Below are positions 35,285 to 45,196 of a DNA stretch of 64,000 nucleotides, one piece after another. The notes under the pieces were generated by a model. That model worked only from the letters and a program-made list of their open reading frames with translations, was not told the DNA's origin and did not search any database. The stretch comes from Zingiber officinale. Lineage: Eukaryota; Streptophyta; Magnoliopsida; Zingiberales; Zingiberaceae. The stretch's first letter is position 1. Each line of letters starts with the position of its first letter. Location of the stretch: contig NC_055990.1 in NCBI RefSeq assembly GCF_018446385.1, positions 133,808,996 through 133,872,995 on the forward strand. Reading direction: 5' to 3'. The translations under genes and the position numbers were made by a program.

Positions 35285-36879
35285 ATGGAGTCCGAAGGAC
35301 TGCTCCGATGGGATATCCGAATTCCACCTCCGTACGACAAAGAAGACTTCAATTATTGGGGGAAGCGGTTGGAGACATGGTTCCAAATGGATTGGACCCA
35401 ATGGGTTGTCTTGAGTGCCCCATTTGAAGCTCCTATGAACAAGAAGGGTAAACGCCTCCAACCTCGGCATTGGACCGAAGAGCAACGAGAGCAATCGGAG
35501 GCGGACAAGGAGGTAACGAGAATTTTACATAATTTACTACATTCTAATATTTTGTTGAGTGTAGGTGAAACCACAAATGTAAGTGATCTTTGGAAAAAGA
35601 TCATTGCCTATCATGAAGGCCCTATAAAAATCCAAGGAGTGGAAGAGCCCAAGGAGAATGGTTCATTGGTCCAAGAAGAGAAGGACCAATCCGATGTTGA
35701 CAAGAGGTCAACATTCGAGGAGGAAAAGGAAGAGGAGGAAGAGAAAGAGAAGCAAGAGGTGGAAGAGGAGAGATCTTCCACATCCTCAAGAGATAAAGAA
35801 GTGGAAGAGTCCACATCTTCAAGTGAAGAGGAAGAAGAGAAATCCGAGGAAGAGGAGATCTTGGAAGCTCAACCCCTACCTCAACTATCAAGAAGAGCAC
35901 AAAGGACCACATCAAATGTTTTGAGTGTGGTAAGATGGGGCGCTACAAGAGTAGGTGTCCTTCGCTCAAGAAGGTAAAGGAGGTAAACCCTAAACTCACT
36001 AAAGTTAATTTAGAAACTAATGTGAGTTGTAGGAGGAAGAAGAAGGATAAGAAGCACATTAGGTGCTTTACATGTGGTGAGTGGGGTCACTACCACACAA
36101 AGTGCCCAAGGAGAGGAGAGCTCAAAAAATTGGCGCACTTGAAGAAGTAGGAGAAGAAGGGAGCTTCCAAGGTAAAAACCAAGGTATTATTTAATGAATC
36201 CATTCCGTTGACACATGATAAAAAGTATGCTAGAAATAACTCTTATCATCTTAATGCTATTTATCATGAGAATAGGAGGCATGATAACCTTAAGGATAAA
36301 TATACTCCTCCTCATGCTAGATTTACCACACCTAAGGTTAGGAAGGTAAATAACAACTTAGGCAATAACACTAAGGATTTTAGATATAAGCCTAAAAATA
36401 GAAATGCTCAAAGATTAAATGAAAAACCAAAATCTAGGGATTTATGGAGTGAAAATCAAGTCTTGAGGACAAGACTTGATAATTTAGAAAGGACCTTAGC
36501 AAGAATGGAAAACATGCTTAGGGGTCAAAATGAGCATAACCTAGGAAAAGCTAGACAAGAGTCATCCAATGACGATAGGGGTTTAGGATACAAACCTAAA
36601 GCCAAGGAGGATGTGACTTCCTTTCATAGGGTTCCATATAGCTATGGGACCAACCCTAGGTGTAGAGGTCAAGTCAAAAATACTAGGAAAGGAATCCCTA
36701 AGAGTACTTTTGACAAGATAAATGTGACTAAGACTTCTAAGAAGTCTAATAAAGTCACAAAGAAGGTTACAAGGGAAGTTATTCCTAGAAGTGACCTAGT
36801 AGAGGTGACCAGGGCTTCTAAGAAGCCTAGAAAGGTCCTTAGAAGGTATATAGGGAAGTCATCCCTAGTGAGTACCTAG
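35285..36879 (+). pseudogene. Gag gene of family B element, frameshifted
   Basis: The start MESEGLLRWDIRIPPPYDKE opens a Gag of copia type (WFQMDWTQWVV, LLHSNILLSVGETTNVSDLW). A long Glu/Lys/Ser tract follows (residues about 130-200). Near 35890 a frameshift moves into the next frame, which carries the zinc knuckle CFECGKMGRYKSRC, with its His position occupied by Arg, and then an intact knuckle CFTCGEWGHYHTKC (36063-36104). After a TAG at 36148, a third open stretch (36208-36879) is basic, with a short coiled coil (ENQVLRTRLDNLERTLARME). No protease or polymerase domain is present. Confidence 0.82.
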
Positions 36880-39800
36880 AGCATCCAAGGAGCACCAATA
36901 GGTTGTGGGTTCCTAGGAGCATATTCTCTACACCCTAGATAGGTTTAGAGAGTGTCAACTCCAATTGGAATGGTAGTTAACTCAAACTTGTTAAAGTTGA
37001 CACTTGAGAGCATTTTCAAGGTTATTGTTAACCTTTGAAAATGAAAAGGATTGTAGGATTACTCTTTGAAAGAGTAATATATGTGCTAAAATTTGAAGAG
37101 TTGAATTTAATCTAACTTGGCACACTTAAGAAAACTATAAGAAAAATCAAGTTAAAATTTTGATACTTTCTTAAGGAATTAAGAGAAAACTCATGCTTTA
37201 ATCAAATGTGATTAAAGCCTTGAAGAGCAAAATGTGTCAAAATTTGAGGAGTTAAATCTAATTTAAATTGACACACTAGAGAGAAGCAAAAGTAATGCCA
37301 AATTTGGAATTCGACATTTTCTTATGGAATTAAGGGAAATGTAAACCTTAATCCAAATTGTCACTCTTGGAAAGAGTAACATGTGCCAAATCTTAAGGAA
37401 TTATGTTTGAATTAAATTGACACAATGTGGAAAAATATAAGAAATACCAAATTGGGGTTTTGGTATCTTCTTAGGGTAATTAAAGGAAAATCTAGGTACT
37501 AATGTAAGATGTTTACTCTTTGGAAGAGTAAAATGTGTCAAACTTTGAAGTTTTGAACTTAATTTAAATTGACACATTTAGAAAAGGATAAGAAATGCCA
37601 AGTTGGAGTTTTGACATTTTCTTAGAAGGTTAAAGGCAAATCTAAGTCTTAATTTGATTTCATTTACTCTTGGAAAGAGTAAAATGTGTCATACTTTGAG
37701 GAATTTGTTTAATTTAAAATGACACAAATTTAGAAAGAAATTAAAGAAATGTTAAGTTGGGGTTTGACATTTTCTTGATGAAATTAGGCAATCTAGGGTT
37801 AAATTTTGAGTTAGCTAGGGTTAAGAATACTTAGATAGGTAATCTAGGTAAATTTTATTTATGCTAACTTGCCATGATTGTTTGCCCATCATATGCCATG
37901 ACATCATATTTAGCATTCACATTTTATTATGAAAAATATAAAAATACCATGTCATGTCATACATACATCATGTAGCTATAACATGCTTTGCTTTTAAAAA
38001 TTGCTTATTTTGATGTATGTCATTAATCATTATGCAGTATGTCAATTTCCTTGTAATTAAGGATAAAAAACATTTATTATGTATGGAAGTGTCCCAACAA
38101 GATGGATCATCAAGTGACATCCTAAATGGATGATCATGATTTTTACAATGCCTAAATAGAGATGCATGCTCCCTTAGTTTAGGGTAAGACCAAATATACA
38201 TCTCACAAAGAACTATAAGATGACTTGTATGTGTTTTATTACACGTTAGATACAAGTGAGATGTTAAGATGGTGAACAAAACTCAAGATGTTGATCTAGT
38301 GCATCTTGTTGAGTTTTAGGTTCATCAAAACACATAGTTATGTGTCTTCCAATCATTGGGAAAGCTAATGTACAAGTCATGTACATTGAGCCCAAAGAAC
38401 GTGGTTAGATATTGGTTTTGAAAATGATTTCAAAATACTTTTGAAAAACCTTTGTGAAGACTATCTTTTGATCATAATCATCATTGAAAAGTTAGACACA
38501 AATTAGGAGAAAACATTGAAGTTTTCAAGAGTTTTTAAATTTGTGTCAATCTTTGAAAATAGAAAATATTTTCATAGAAAACTATTTTTTCCTGATAAAG
38601 TATACCCTAAATAATGTCTACATGAGTTTTCATGATGAAAACAAGTATGAATTGGTTAAGAAAAACTAAAGTGAAGTTTCGGTTGAAGTTTAGTTTCATT
38701 ATTGAATTTTGAACCTCAAAACTTCGAGTTTTAGTTTTCCTAATTATTTAAGAAACCCAAGTCATTGTTGGTGCAATGATAGAAGTTTGACCATATTTTT
38801 AGGGGGAGTTACTCTTTGAAAACATAAAAATCTTTTCCAAGACCAAAAGGAGGTCAAGTGTTAAGGTAGCACATAGCATTGGTATGAGAGGTGTTACCAA
38901 GGACAAGGGAGAGTCATCCAAGGACAATAAGAAGGAATATGCTAAGGTAGCATATAATTATAGCAAGGATGAGGTGTCCAAGATTAAGGACAAGAAGAAA
39001 TTAATCAAAGACAAGGTGTCTAAGGTTAAGAAGGTGAGTTTAGTAGGCTAAGTGTCACCCAAGGTGCATCGAAGTAGCCTAGCCATATTGGATGAGTCAC
39101 CAAGGGAGGTGACTAAGGTTAAGATTCCTAAGGATAGGAAGAGCTTTTGGGACCCATGATAGATGGGTTATCAAATGTGCCAAGTGGTTAGGAGACAGAC
39201 TTAAGTCTCTAACTTAGTGGGTTGGCACAATTGGGATGTGTTTCATGCATGAAAATATGACATTGGGGTCATATTGCATAAAAATTAGTTTTTGATGTAT
39301 ATATGTCATATAAACCCATGCTAGGGAAGTATTGTGATTTAGTATGGGTAGATATATCAAGAGGAAGCCAAAACTAGGACTTTAGGTGAATGTTCAATTG
39401 AACTATTTAGCTAGTTTTAAATTTTATATCAATCTTGGGATCTGTGATAAATATATTTTTATATATATTTTCCCCAAGTATACAAGGGTACAATAGACCT
39501 CTCCACAAAATTTGGAGATTTTTGGAGGTCCAGGGAATTTCTGGTGCATTTCTGAAGTTGGCCTGAAAATGCTGATTTTTGCAGAAATAGGGTGTCAGTC
39601 GACTGGTGCAGATACCAATCGACTGGTAACAGTGTTTTTTAGCACAAAATGTTTCTGTAAGCTCATTTTGTCGATACCAGTCGACTGGTGCCGATACCAG
39701 TCGACTGGTAACAGTAGATTTCGACCACAAAATGCTTCTGTAAGGTTCTGTCGAAGGGGGCAGTCGACTGGTAGCTAGTTCAGTAGACTGGTACCTAGTT

Positions 39801-40251
39801 CAGTCGACTGATACCAGCCTAAAAGTATTTTTCAACGTTGTTCTTGACCGTGTCAGCTCGTTTAAATATATAAGATCCATGGGGGATAAATACATGAGTT
39901 TAGAGTTAATTTGGATGACATGTTTTCAACAATTGGGATATTGTTGGAGCTCTATTTTATGTATGACAAAAGGGGAGAAGTCTAGGTTTAAGTGGGAAAC
40001 CTATACACTTTTGCAAGAAATCCTAATTCGAGGGCGAGCTTTGGTGAATGGGGAGCGATTGTTTAGGCAAAGGGGGAGAAGTTTACCTTTGCGGGAAATC
40101 CTAGCTCAAGGGGGAGTTTAGGTGAAGGGGGAGCTTAGGGATTTAGGTTCCATTATTTATGCATGAGTTGATTTGCATATTTATTTACATATGTATTGCA
40201 TTTATGTTTCCCTAACTTAAACAGGGTGCCAAACATCAAAAAGGGGGAGAT
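36880..40251 (+). other. Untranslated 3' region of family B element
   Basis: It holds the approximately 165-bp tandem repeats (37030-37800) and AT-rich single-copy DNA. A cluster of CAGTCGACTG palindromes lies at about 39590-39830, copies of the same motif as in the LTRs. The GGGGGAG-rich end (40020-40130) resembles the end of family C. No credible gene. Confidence 0.7.
37030..37800. repeat. Tandem repeat, about 165 bp unit, five copies
   Basis: Each unit has, in order, TACTCTT(G/T)GAAAGAGTAA, ATGTG(C/T)CAAA, TTTAATTTAAATTGACACA, AAGAAATGCCAA and TTTGACATTTTCTTA, with drift between units. The units lie between the Gag gene and the 3' LTR of family B. Confidence 0.78.
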
Positions 40252-41188
40252 TGTTGGAGCAATCTAGGTGCCTTAAGTTTTGATGTTTGGGCAAAGGTTT
40301 AAGTTAGGTTTATTGTTGTATTTGATATGCATTGTGAGTGTGCAGGATACAGGTACAACAAGGAAAGTCCAAGTGTGATCTTGGCAAAGGAGGAAAGTCC
40401 AAGGATGAGTCTTGGCGGTGTAAGTCCAAGCATGTAGTCTTGGCAACGTAAGTCCAAGTGTGACTTGACAATGGATGAAGCCCCGAGGTGAGGAGCCTCT
40501 TGGCAAAGGAAGACCCGACAATATGGACAAGGCCGAAGGAAGCTCCAGAAGGCAAGACGTGAAGGATGAGGAGACATCCGAGGGACGCGAGGCTGATGGA
40601 GGAGGCTAGAATGTGTTTTAGGATTACTGTAGCAGTACTGTAGCAGCACTGTTGTGACACTGTAGCAGTATTGTAGCAGTCGACTGGTACACTGTAGCAG
40701 TCGACTGGTAGTCGAACGTTGGGTAACGGTCAGCTTCAAGGACCAGTCGACTGGTGCATAAACCAGTCAACTGGTAGCGGGAAAACAGCTTAGTGTTTTC
40801 CTCTCGAGCTCTATTTAATAGAGCTTGAGGTGCTTGGGCATGGTTGACGAAATAAACTTGGTTAAAGCCTATTAGAGTCTCCCAAGCCCTCGTGTGATCG
40901 GTGTGCTTATATTCAAGTGTTTGTGGCGAGGTTTCTCCACCGACAAGGAACTTGAGCTAGCCGGAGGTTTTCCGGGGAGTCATCCACCGATAGATCAGGA
41001 TCGTCCACCTTACGGACAGCCGTGGAGTAGGAGCTTTATCTCCGAACCACGTTAAATCAACGTGTTAGGTTTGCTTTCTCTTGTTAGTATTTGTTTTTGT
41101 ATTTCCGCTGTGCACTAACATTATAGGAAGCGATCGATTTGGGTGAGACGCTATTCACCCCTCTCTAGCGGACGTCAAGGTCCCAACA
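40252..41188 (+). repeat. 3' LTR of family B element
   Basis: It starts TGTTGGAGCAATCTAGG and ends GGTCCCAACA, nearly identical to 34191-35212 apart from internal deletions. It retains fewer CAGTCGACTG copies (40678, 40699, 40743). Confidence 0.88.
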
Positions 41189-41532
41189 CTGATCCTATAG
41201 AAAATCCCTCTATTGGTTTTGCCAAGCCAAGCAATTATCAAGGTACTACGCCTGGAATCGCTGCAATCATTAAACAAAATAATACACAAATCCATTTGCT
41301 TATCCAAATAGCCGAAACCCTAAGAGATATTCAGCAAGAACTTCGAAAATAAAACAACCCTCCTTTTCCACAAGACTTAGTCTCCAAACTTCAAAACCTA
41401 TCCCTTGGTCCATCCAAACCCAAAGAAAAACCTGGAAAGCTAAGGGTATTTAAAGACCCATATAAAATCCTAAAGCAAGAACAGGAAAAACTAAAGGGAG
41501 TATGGCCGCCACCAGAACATAGCAACAACAAG
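41189..41532 (+). pseudogene. Badnavirus ORF2-like remnant, copy 2
   Basis: Same reading as copy 1, without its TAG but with a TAA at 41350-41352. After the break the frame is open to a TAG near 41532, overlapping the start of the next viral ORF, a layout typical of badnaviruses. The upstream part is missing because the family B LTR adjoins at 41188. Confidence 0.68.
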
Positions 41533-42026
41533 TAGCCACAACACCATTATTTGAAGATCAAATAAGGAGCTACAGAAGAAATCAACGACGTCTTTACAAT
41601 ACTCAGCAAGCTGCAAGGAGACTTGGACGTCAACTTACTGGTGGAGCATCATCAAGGTATACCCTTGAACAGCAACTAGAGCCAGAAGCCCAGCTGCAGC
41701 TATCCATGCAAGAACGAGCCTCTATAGTACCGGCGGAGATTCTTTATCACTCTAGAAGGGATGACACCCATCACAGAGTTTATGTTCATAGATCTGTAGA
41801 AGTCATACTAGTGACTGACAATCACCAAGTCGACATGAACTTCATTCAAGAAGAAAGTTTTATGCAACTGCAAAGGAGTCGCATGCAGTATATCCACCTG
41901 GGTGATCTCCAGGTGCGTATTCATATATTACACAGGCAACATGAAGGAACTATGACACTCATAGTCTTCAGAGACAACCGGTGGCAAGGTGATCAAGCCA
42001 TTTTAGCAACAATGGAAGTAGATTTG
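41189..42026 (+). mobile_element. Endogenous badnavirus-like sequence, right segment
   Basis: The first 273 bp (41189-41461) repeat 33918-34190 with five differences and no gaps. The segment continues into the rest of the ORF2-like remnant and the beginning of the viral polyprotein ORF. It stops near 42026, where copia RNase H sequence begins. Capsid, protease and RT portions of the virus are absent from the window, so this copy cannot be complete. Confidence 0.78.
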
Positions 42027-42059
42027 ATCTCTGTGGATTACACAGATTTTAACTTCTAA
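41502..42059 (+). pseudogene. Badnavirus polyprotein N-terminus (movement-protein region) joined to copia RNase H
   Basis: A start codon at 41502 is followed by a stop at codon 7. After it the frame is open to 42059. The segment from about 41740 contains the conserved sequence of the cell-to-cell movement domain that opens the badnavirus polyprotein (short visible parts: HHRVYVHRS, VDMNFIQEESF, FRDNRWQGDQA). At about 42026 the viral reading passes without a frame change into YTDFNF, part of copia RNase H, and then a TAA. It is a non-functional fusion. Confidence 0.75.
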
Positions 42060-42548
42060 TCAGATAGGGATAATAGTAAGTCAACCTTGGGGTTTTGTGT
42101 TTACTTTAGGAGGTAAATCCATAACAATGGAGGAGTGATAAGCATAGATGTTTTTCGGACTCCACCAGGGAAGCTGAGTATGTGGCAGCCTCTGAGGCAG
42201 CTATAGAAGTTGTATGGCTCAGAAACTTCATGATGGACTTAGATGTGATTTTTGGTTTGCCCAAAAAATTATTACAGTGTATTATGATAATAAGTGGTGT
42301 AGTAGCAAACTCGAAGGAACCATGAGCCCATAAGGCAAGTAAACACATAGAGAGCAAGTACCGTCCAATACGAGATATCGTATAACGAGGATAAGTTGTT
42401 GCCACCTAGATTGCATCAGATGATAACCTGGGAGATCCTTTCACTAAAGCTCTTAAGGCAAGAGCTTTTGATGGCCATGTTGAAGGGTTGGGAATCAGAT
42501 GTATGACAGAGTATATGACAGCATAGTCTTTTAGTATAAGTGGAAGAT
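42027..42548 (+). pseudogene. Copia RNase H remnant and polypurine tract
   Basis: Pieces read SDRDNSKSTLGFVFTLGGKS, EAEYVAASEAAIEVVWLRNF, ASKHIESKYRPIRDIV and LGDPFTKALKARAFDGHVE, all copia RNase H, with stops and frameshifts between them. The end matches window positions 1-90. GTGGAAGAT precedes the LTR. Confidence 0.85.
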
Positions 42549-45156
42549 TGTTAAAGTATATACTAAAAGTCTAACTTTTTGTATAAACATATAAGAATCA
42601 CATTGGTCAAATGCCTACATTTATGCTAAGTGTAGCTGTCCATTTAATTTATATTGTAGATAACATGGTGTGAGGAGACACACAGAAGATCATGTTATCA
42701 GATCCTTATAAATTATAAATAGTTGTTCACAACCAAGATGGAATGGGACAAACCATTGGAGTGGTTGTAGTGTAATTGGGTAGTAGTTTATCTTGACTAA
42801 ATAAATTACACTAGTACACTATGAGTATATTGAGCAGGACCAATTGAGGTAGTATCTTTTTATATTGACTATATAAAAGAACAATACCTTTGTTATTATG
42901 GAAGTGTATACTCTTAATCATGATATAATAAAAAGCACATATACTTAGTATTTATTTCTTTGATTTATCAAAGGGTGCGATTTAGCTCGTTAAATCAATA
43001 GGCCCGATAAGTTGGGAAATGATATTATTTATATGATGTGTTGTTGATTATAGAATGAAACTGTGTCCTAGTAATCTAGGTTGATGATGTCCCCTTGAGG
43101 AGCTCATAAGGATTGTCATGTAAACCCTATAGGTGGATTTAGTCCGACATGATGATAAGGTTGAGTGGTACTACTCTTGGAGCTAGATATTAATTAAGTG
43201 AGTTGTGACTCATTTAATTAGTGGGCATTCAATATCTTAAACACAGGGAGACTAACACACTCATGATAAAAAGGAGCCCATATAGTAATATAGGATTGGT
43301 GCGGTAGTGCAATAATAACTCTTTAGTGAAATGAGATATTATTGATGAACTTGAGTTGGGTGTTCAGGGCGAACACAGGAAGCTCAAGCTCATCGGGAGA
43401 CTAAAATCAATTCTTCCTCTCGGTCCCTATTGTAACATCTTATTTATAAAGTCTTATATCCACCCAAACCCAAATTCTTACCCACCTTAAGGTGGTCGGC
43501 CAAGCCAAGCTTGGAGCCCAAGCTAGGGCTGGGCAAACCAAGGTTAGATGGGTTCAAGTTATGGTCGGCCCTAGCGTGGAGCCCAAGCAAGGGTGGACGA
43601 CCATATTTAATTCAAAAGGAAGTTTTATTTTGTAAAATCTTTCCTTTTATAGAGATTCATTAAAAGGATGTAAAAGGATGATTTTAATATAAAACTTTCC
43701 TTTTTTAGATCGGTCATAAAAGGTAATAAAATGGAGTTTTTATTTTGTTGAAAACTTTCCTTTTATGTTGGTTTTAAATTTTAAAATCTTTCCTTTTATA
43801 GCTTTCTACAAAGGAATAAAAGAGAGATTTGAAATCTTTCCTTATTTGTAGTTATCTATAATGTGAAAGAAAGATTTTAATTTTTTGATAAAACTTTCCT
43901 TTCTTGAAATCATGTTTTATTTTAAATCTTATCTTTCATAGATATCCATAAGAGGATTTAAAAGAGAGAGATTTTAATTTATAAAATATTCTTTTTAGAA
44001 CTATCCACAAAAGGGATTTTTTTTTTAAAAAAAGAGATTTTTAATTTTTGTTTAAAATCTTTCCTTGCTTGGAGAATAAGCATGTGTGGCCGGCCATGAC
44101 AAGAAGAAAAGGAAGTTTTAATTTTGTTTTTGTTTTAAAACTTTTCTTTTTAGTCATTGGCAAGGAATATAAGGAAGTTTTAATTATATTTAAAACTTTC
44201 CCTATTTACCAAGACAAAGGAATATAAAAGAGAGGGTAGAGGTGCCTCACCTCACAACAATACATCTTCTATTCCTCTCCTCTCTTCCTTGGTGGTGGTC
44301 GGCCCTTACTCTTTCTCTCTTCTCCTTTGTTTTCCCTCTTGGTGGCTGGCGGCATATTGGTGTGGAGATCCATTGATGGTCGATTGCTTGAAAGAGAAGA
44401 AGAAGAGAAGGAGGTTCTCTTGTCTAGCATCCCTTGGAGGAAAGTTGGTGGCTAAACTTCATCATCTCTTGGAGAAAGTTGGTGGATGAAACTTGAAAGG
44501 AAGAAGAAGGCTTGGGTGGATTCTCGTCTTGGTAGATCGTCATCCACACGACGTCCGAGATAAGAAGAGGAATACAATAGAAGATCAAGAGGTCTATAAG
44601 TTACAAGAGGTATAACTAGTTATTAGTTTCTGCATCATAACTAGTTCATCTTTTGTATAGATCTTGAAAAACTAAAGACAAGAGGTTATCGATTTTAATT
44701 ATCATTTTTGTTATCGATTTTCGTTTCGATTTCATGTTTCGATAATGTGTTTCTATTGAGGTCTCTATTGTTAAACCTTGTTTACTGTGAGAAGTTTAAA
44801 TATCCGATTTCTTTGAAATGCTTTGTCTAGGCAATGGTGGATGATCCCATACCTAAGAAGGCCTAGTGCCTTGCCACGTTTGACCTGGAAGTCAATCCTT
44901 GAAATAGATATTTGATCAACTTCTGTAATATGATTTAACTTAGGAAGATCACATCGGTTGAACTTGAAGTAAGAATGTTAAGTTTCGTTCCCAATTCAAG
45001 TTTAACTTCTAAAGGGAAGATTTGGATTAATAATGATAAGCATCGTTTGCAATCCAAATTTAACTTTAGTAGAACACATGGGTAGCTATGATAACTCTAT
45101 GCTTGTACAAATTTTTGTGCAGGAGAACTAGGATGGTATTCCGAGTAGCAACCAAC
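42549..45156 (+). repeat. Long copia LTR (about 2.6 kb), copy 2
   Basis: It starts TGTTAAAGTATATACT and ends near CGAGTAGCAACCAAC. It is homologous along its length with 91-2768. One clear TGGCCGGCCA copy remains (44089). It belongs to the copia fragment starting at 42027. The 5' part of that element is missing. Confidence 0.85.
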
Positions 45157-45196
45157 CCCCCCCCCCCCCCCACCCTCTAGCGCTTTTGATCCAATA
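45157..45196 (+). repeat. Terminal 40 bp of the family C 3' LTR
   Basis: A C run, then CACCCTCTAGCGCTTTTGAT and CCAATA, match the end of 27824-29029 (C run, CTCTAGCGCTTTC, GATCCAACA). The 5-bp target duplication TAGGA follows. Confidence 0.82.

Larger units (their letters stand above)
34191..41188 (+). mobile_element. Gag-only LTR retrotransposon family B, inside the viral sequence
   Basis: LTRs are at 34191-35212 and 40252-41188, the primer site at 35215-35226, and the polypurine tract AAAAAGGGGGAGAT immediately before 40252. The internal region has a Gag gene with two zinc knuckles, tandem repeats and no Pol. The 5' LTR lacks the first 11-12 bases present in the 3' LTR (TGTTGGAGCAAT). The flanks are not a short duplication but a 273-bp viral segment present on both sides. 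Confidence 0.85.
27824..45196 (+). mobile_element. Gag-only LTR retrotransposon family C, its 3' LTR split by later DNA
   Basis: The 5' LTR is 27824-29029, the primer site 29032-29043, and the internal region runs to 32450 with a Gag remnant only. The 3' LTR starts at 32451. Its matching end, CTCTAGCGCTTTTGATCCAA, appears at about 45174-45194, 12 kb further on. The 5-bp duplication TAGGA stands at 27819-27823 and 45197-45201, and the flanking palindrome array resumes in phase, which proves that both ends belong to one insertion. Confidence 0.85.

Noticed and set aside
35353..35915. Minus-strand ORFs opposite the family B Gag
   Set aside because: Antisense shadows of the Glu/Lys/Ser-rich tract.
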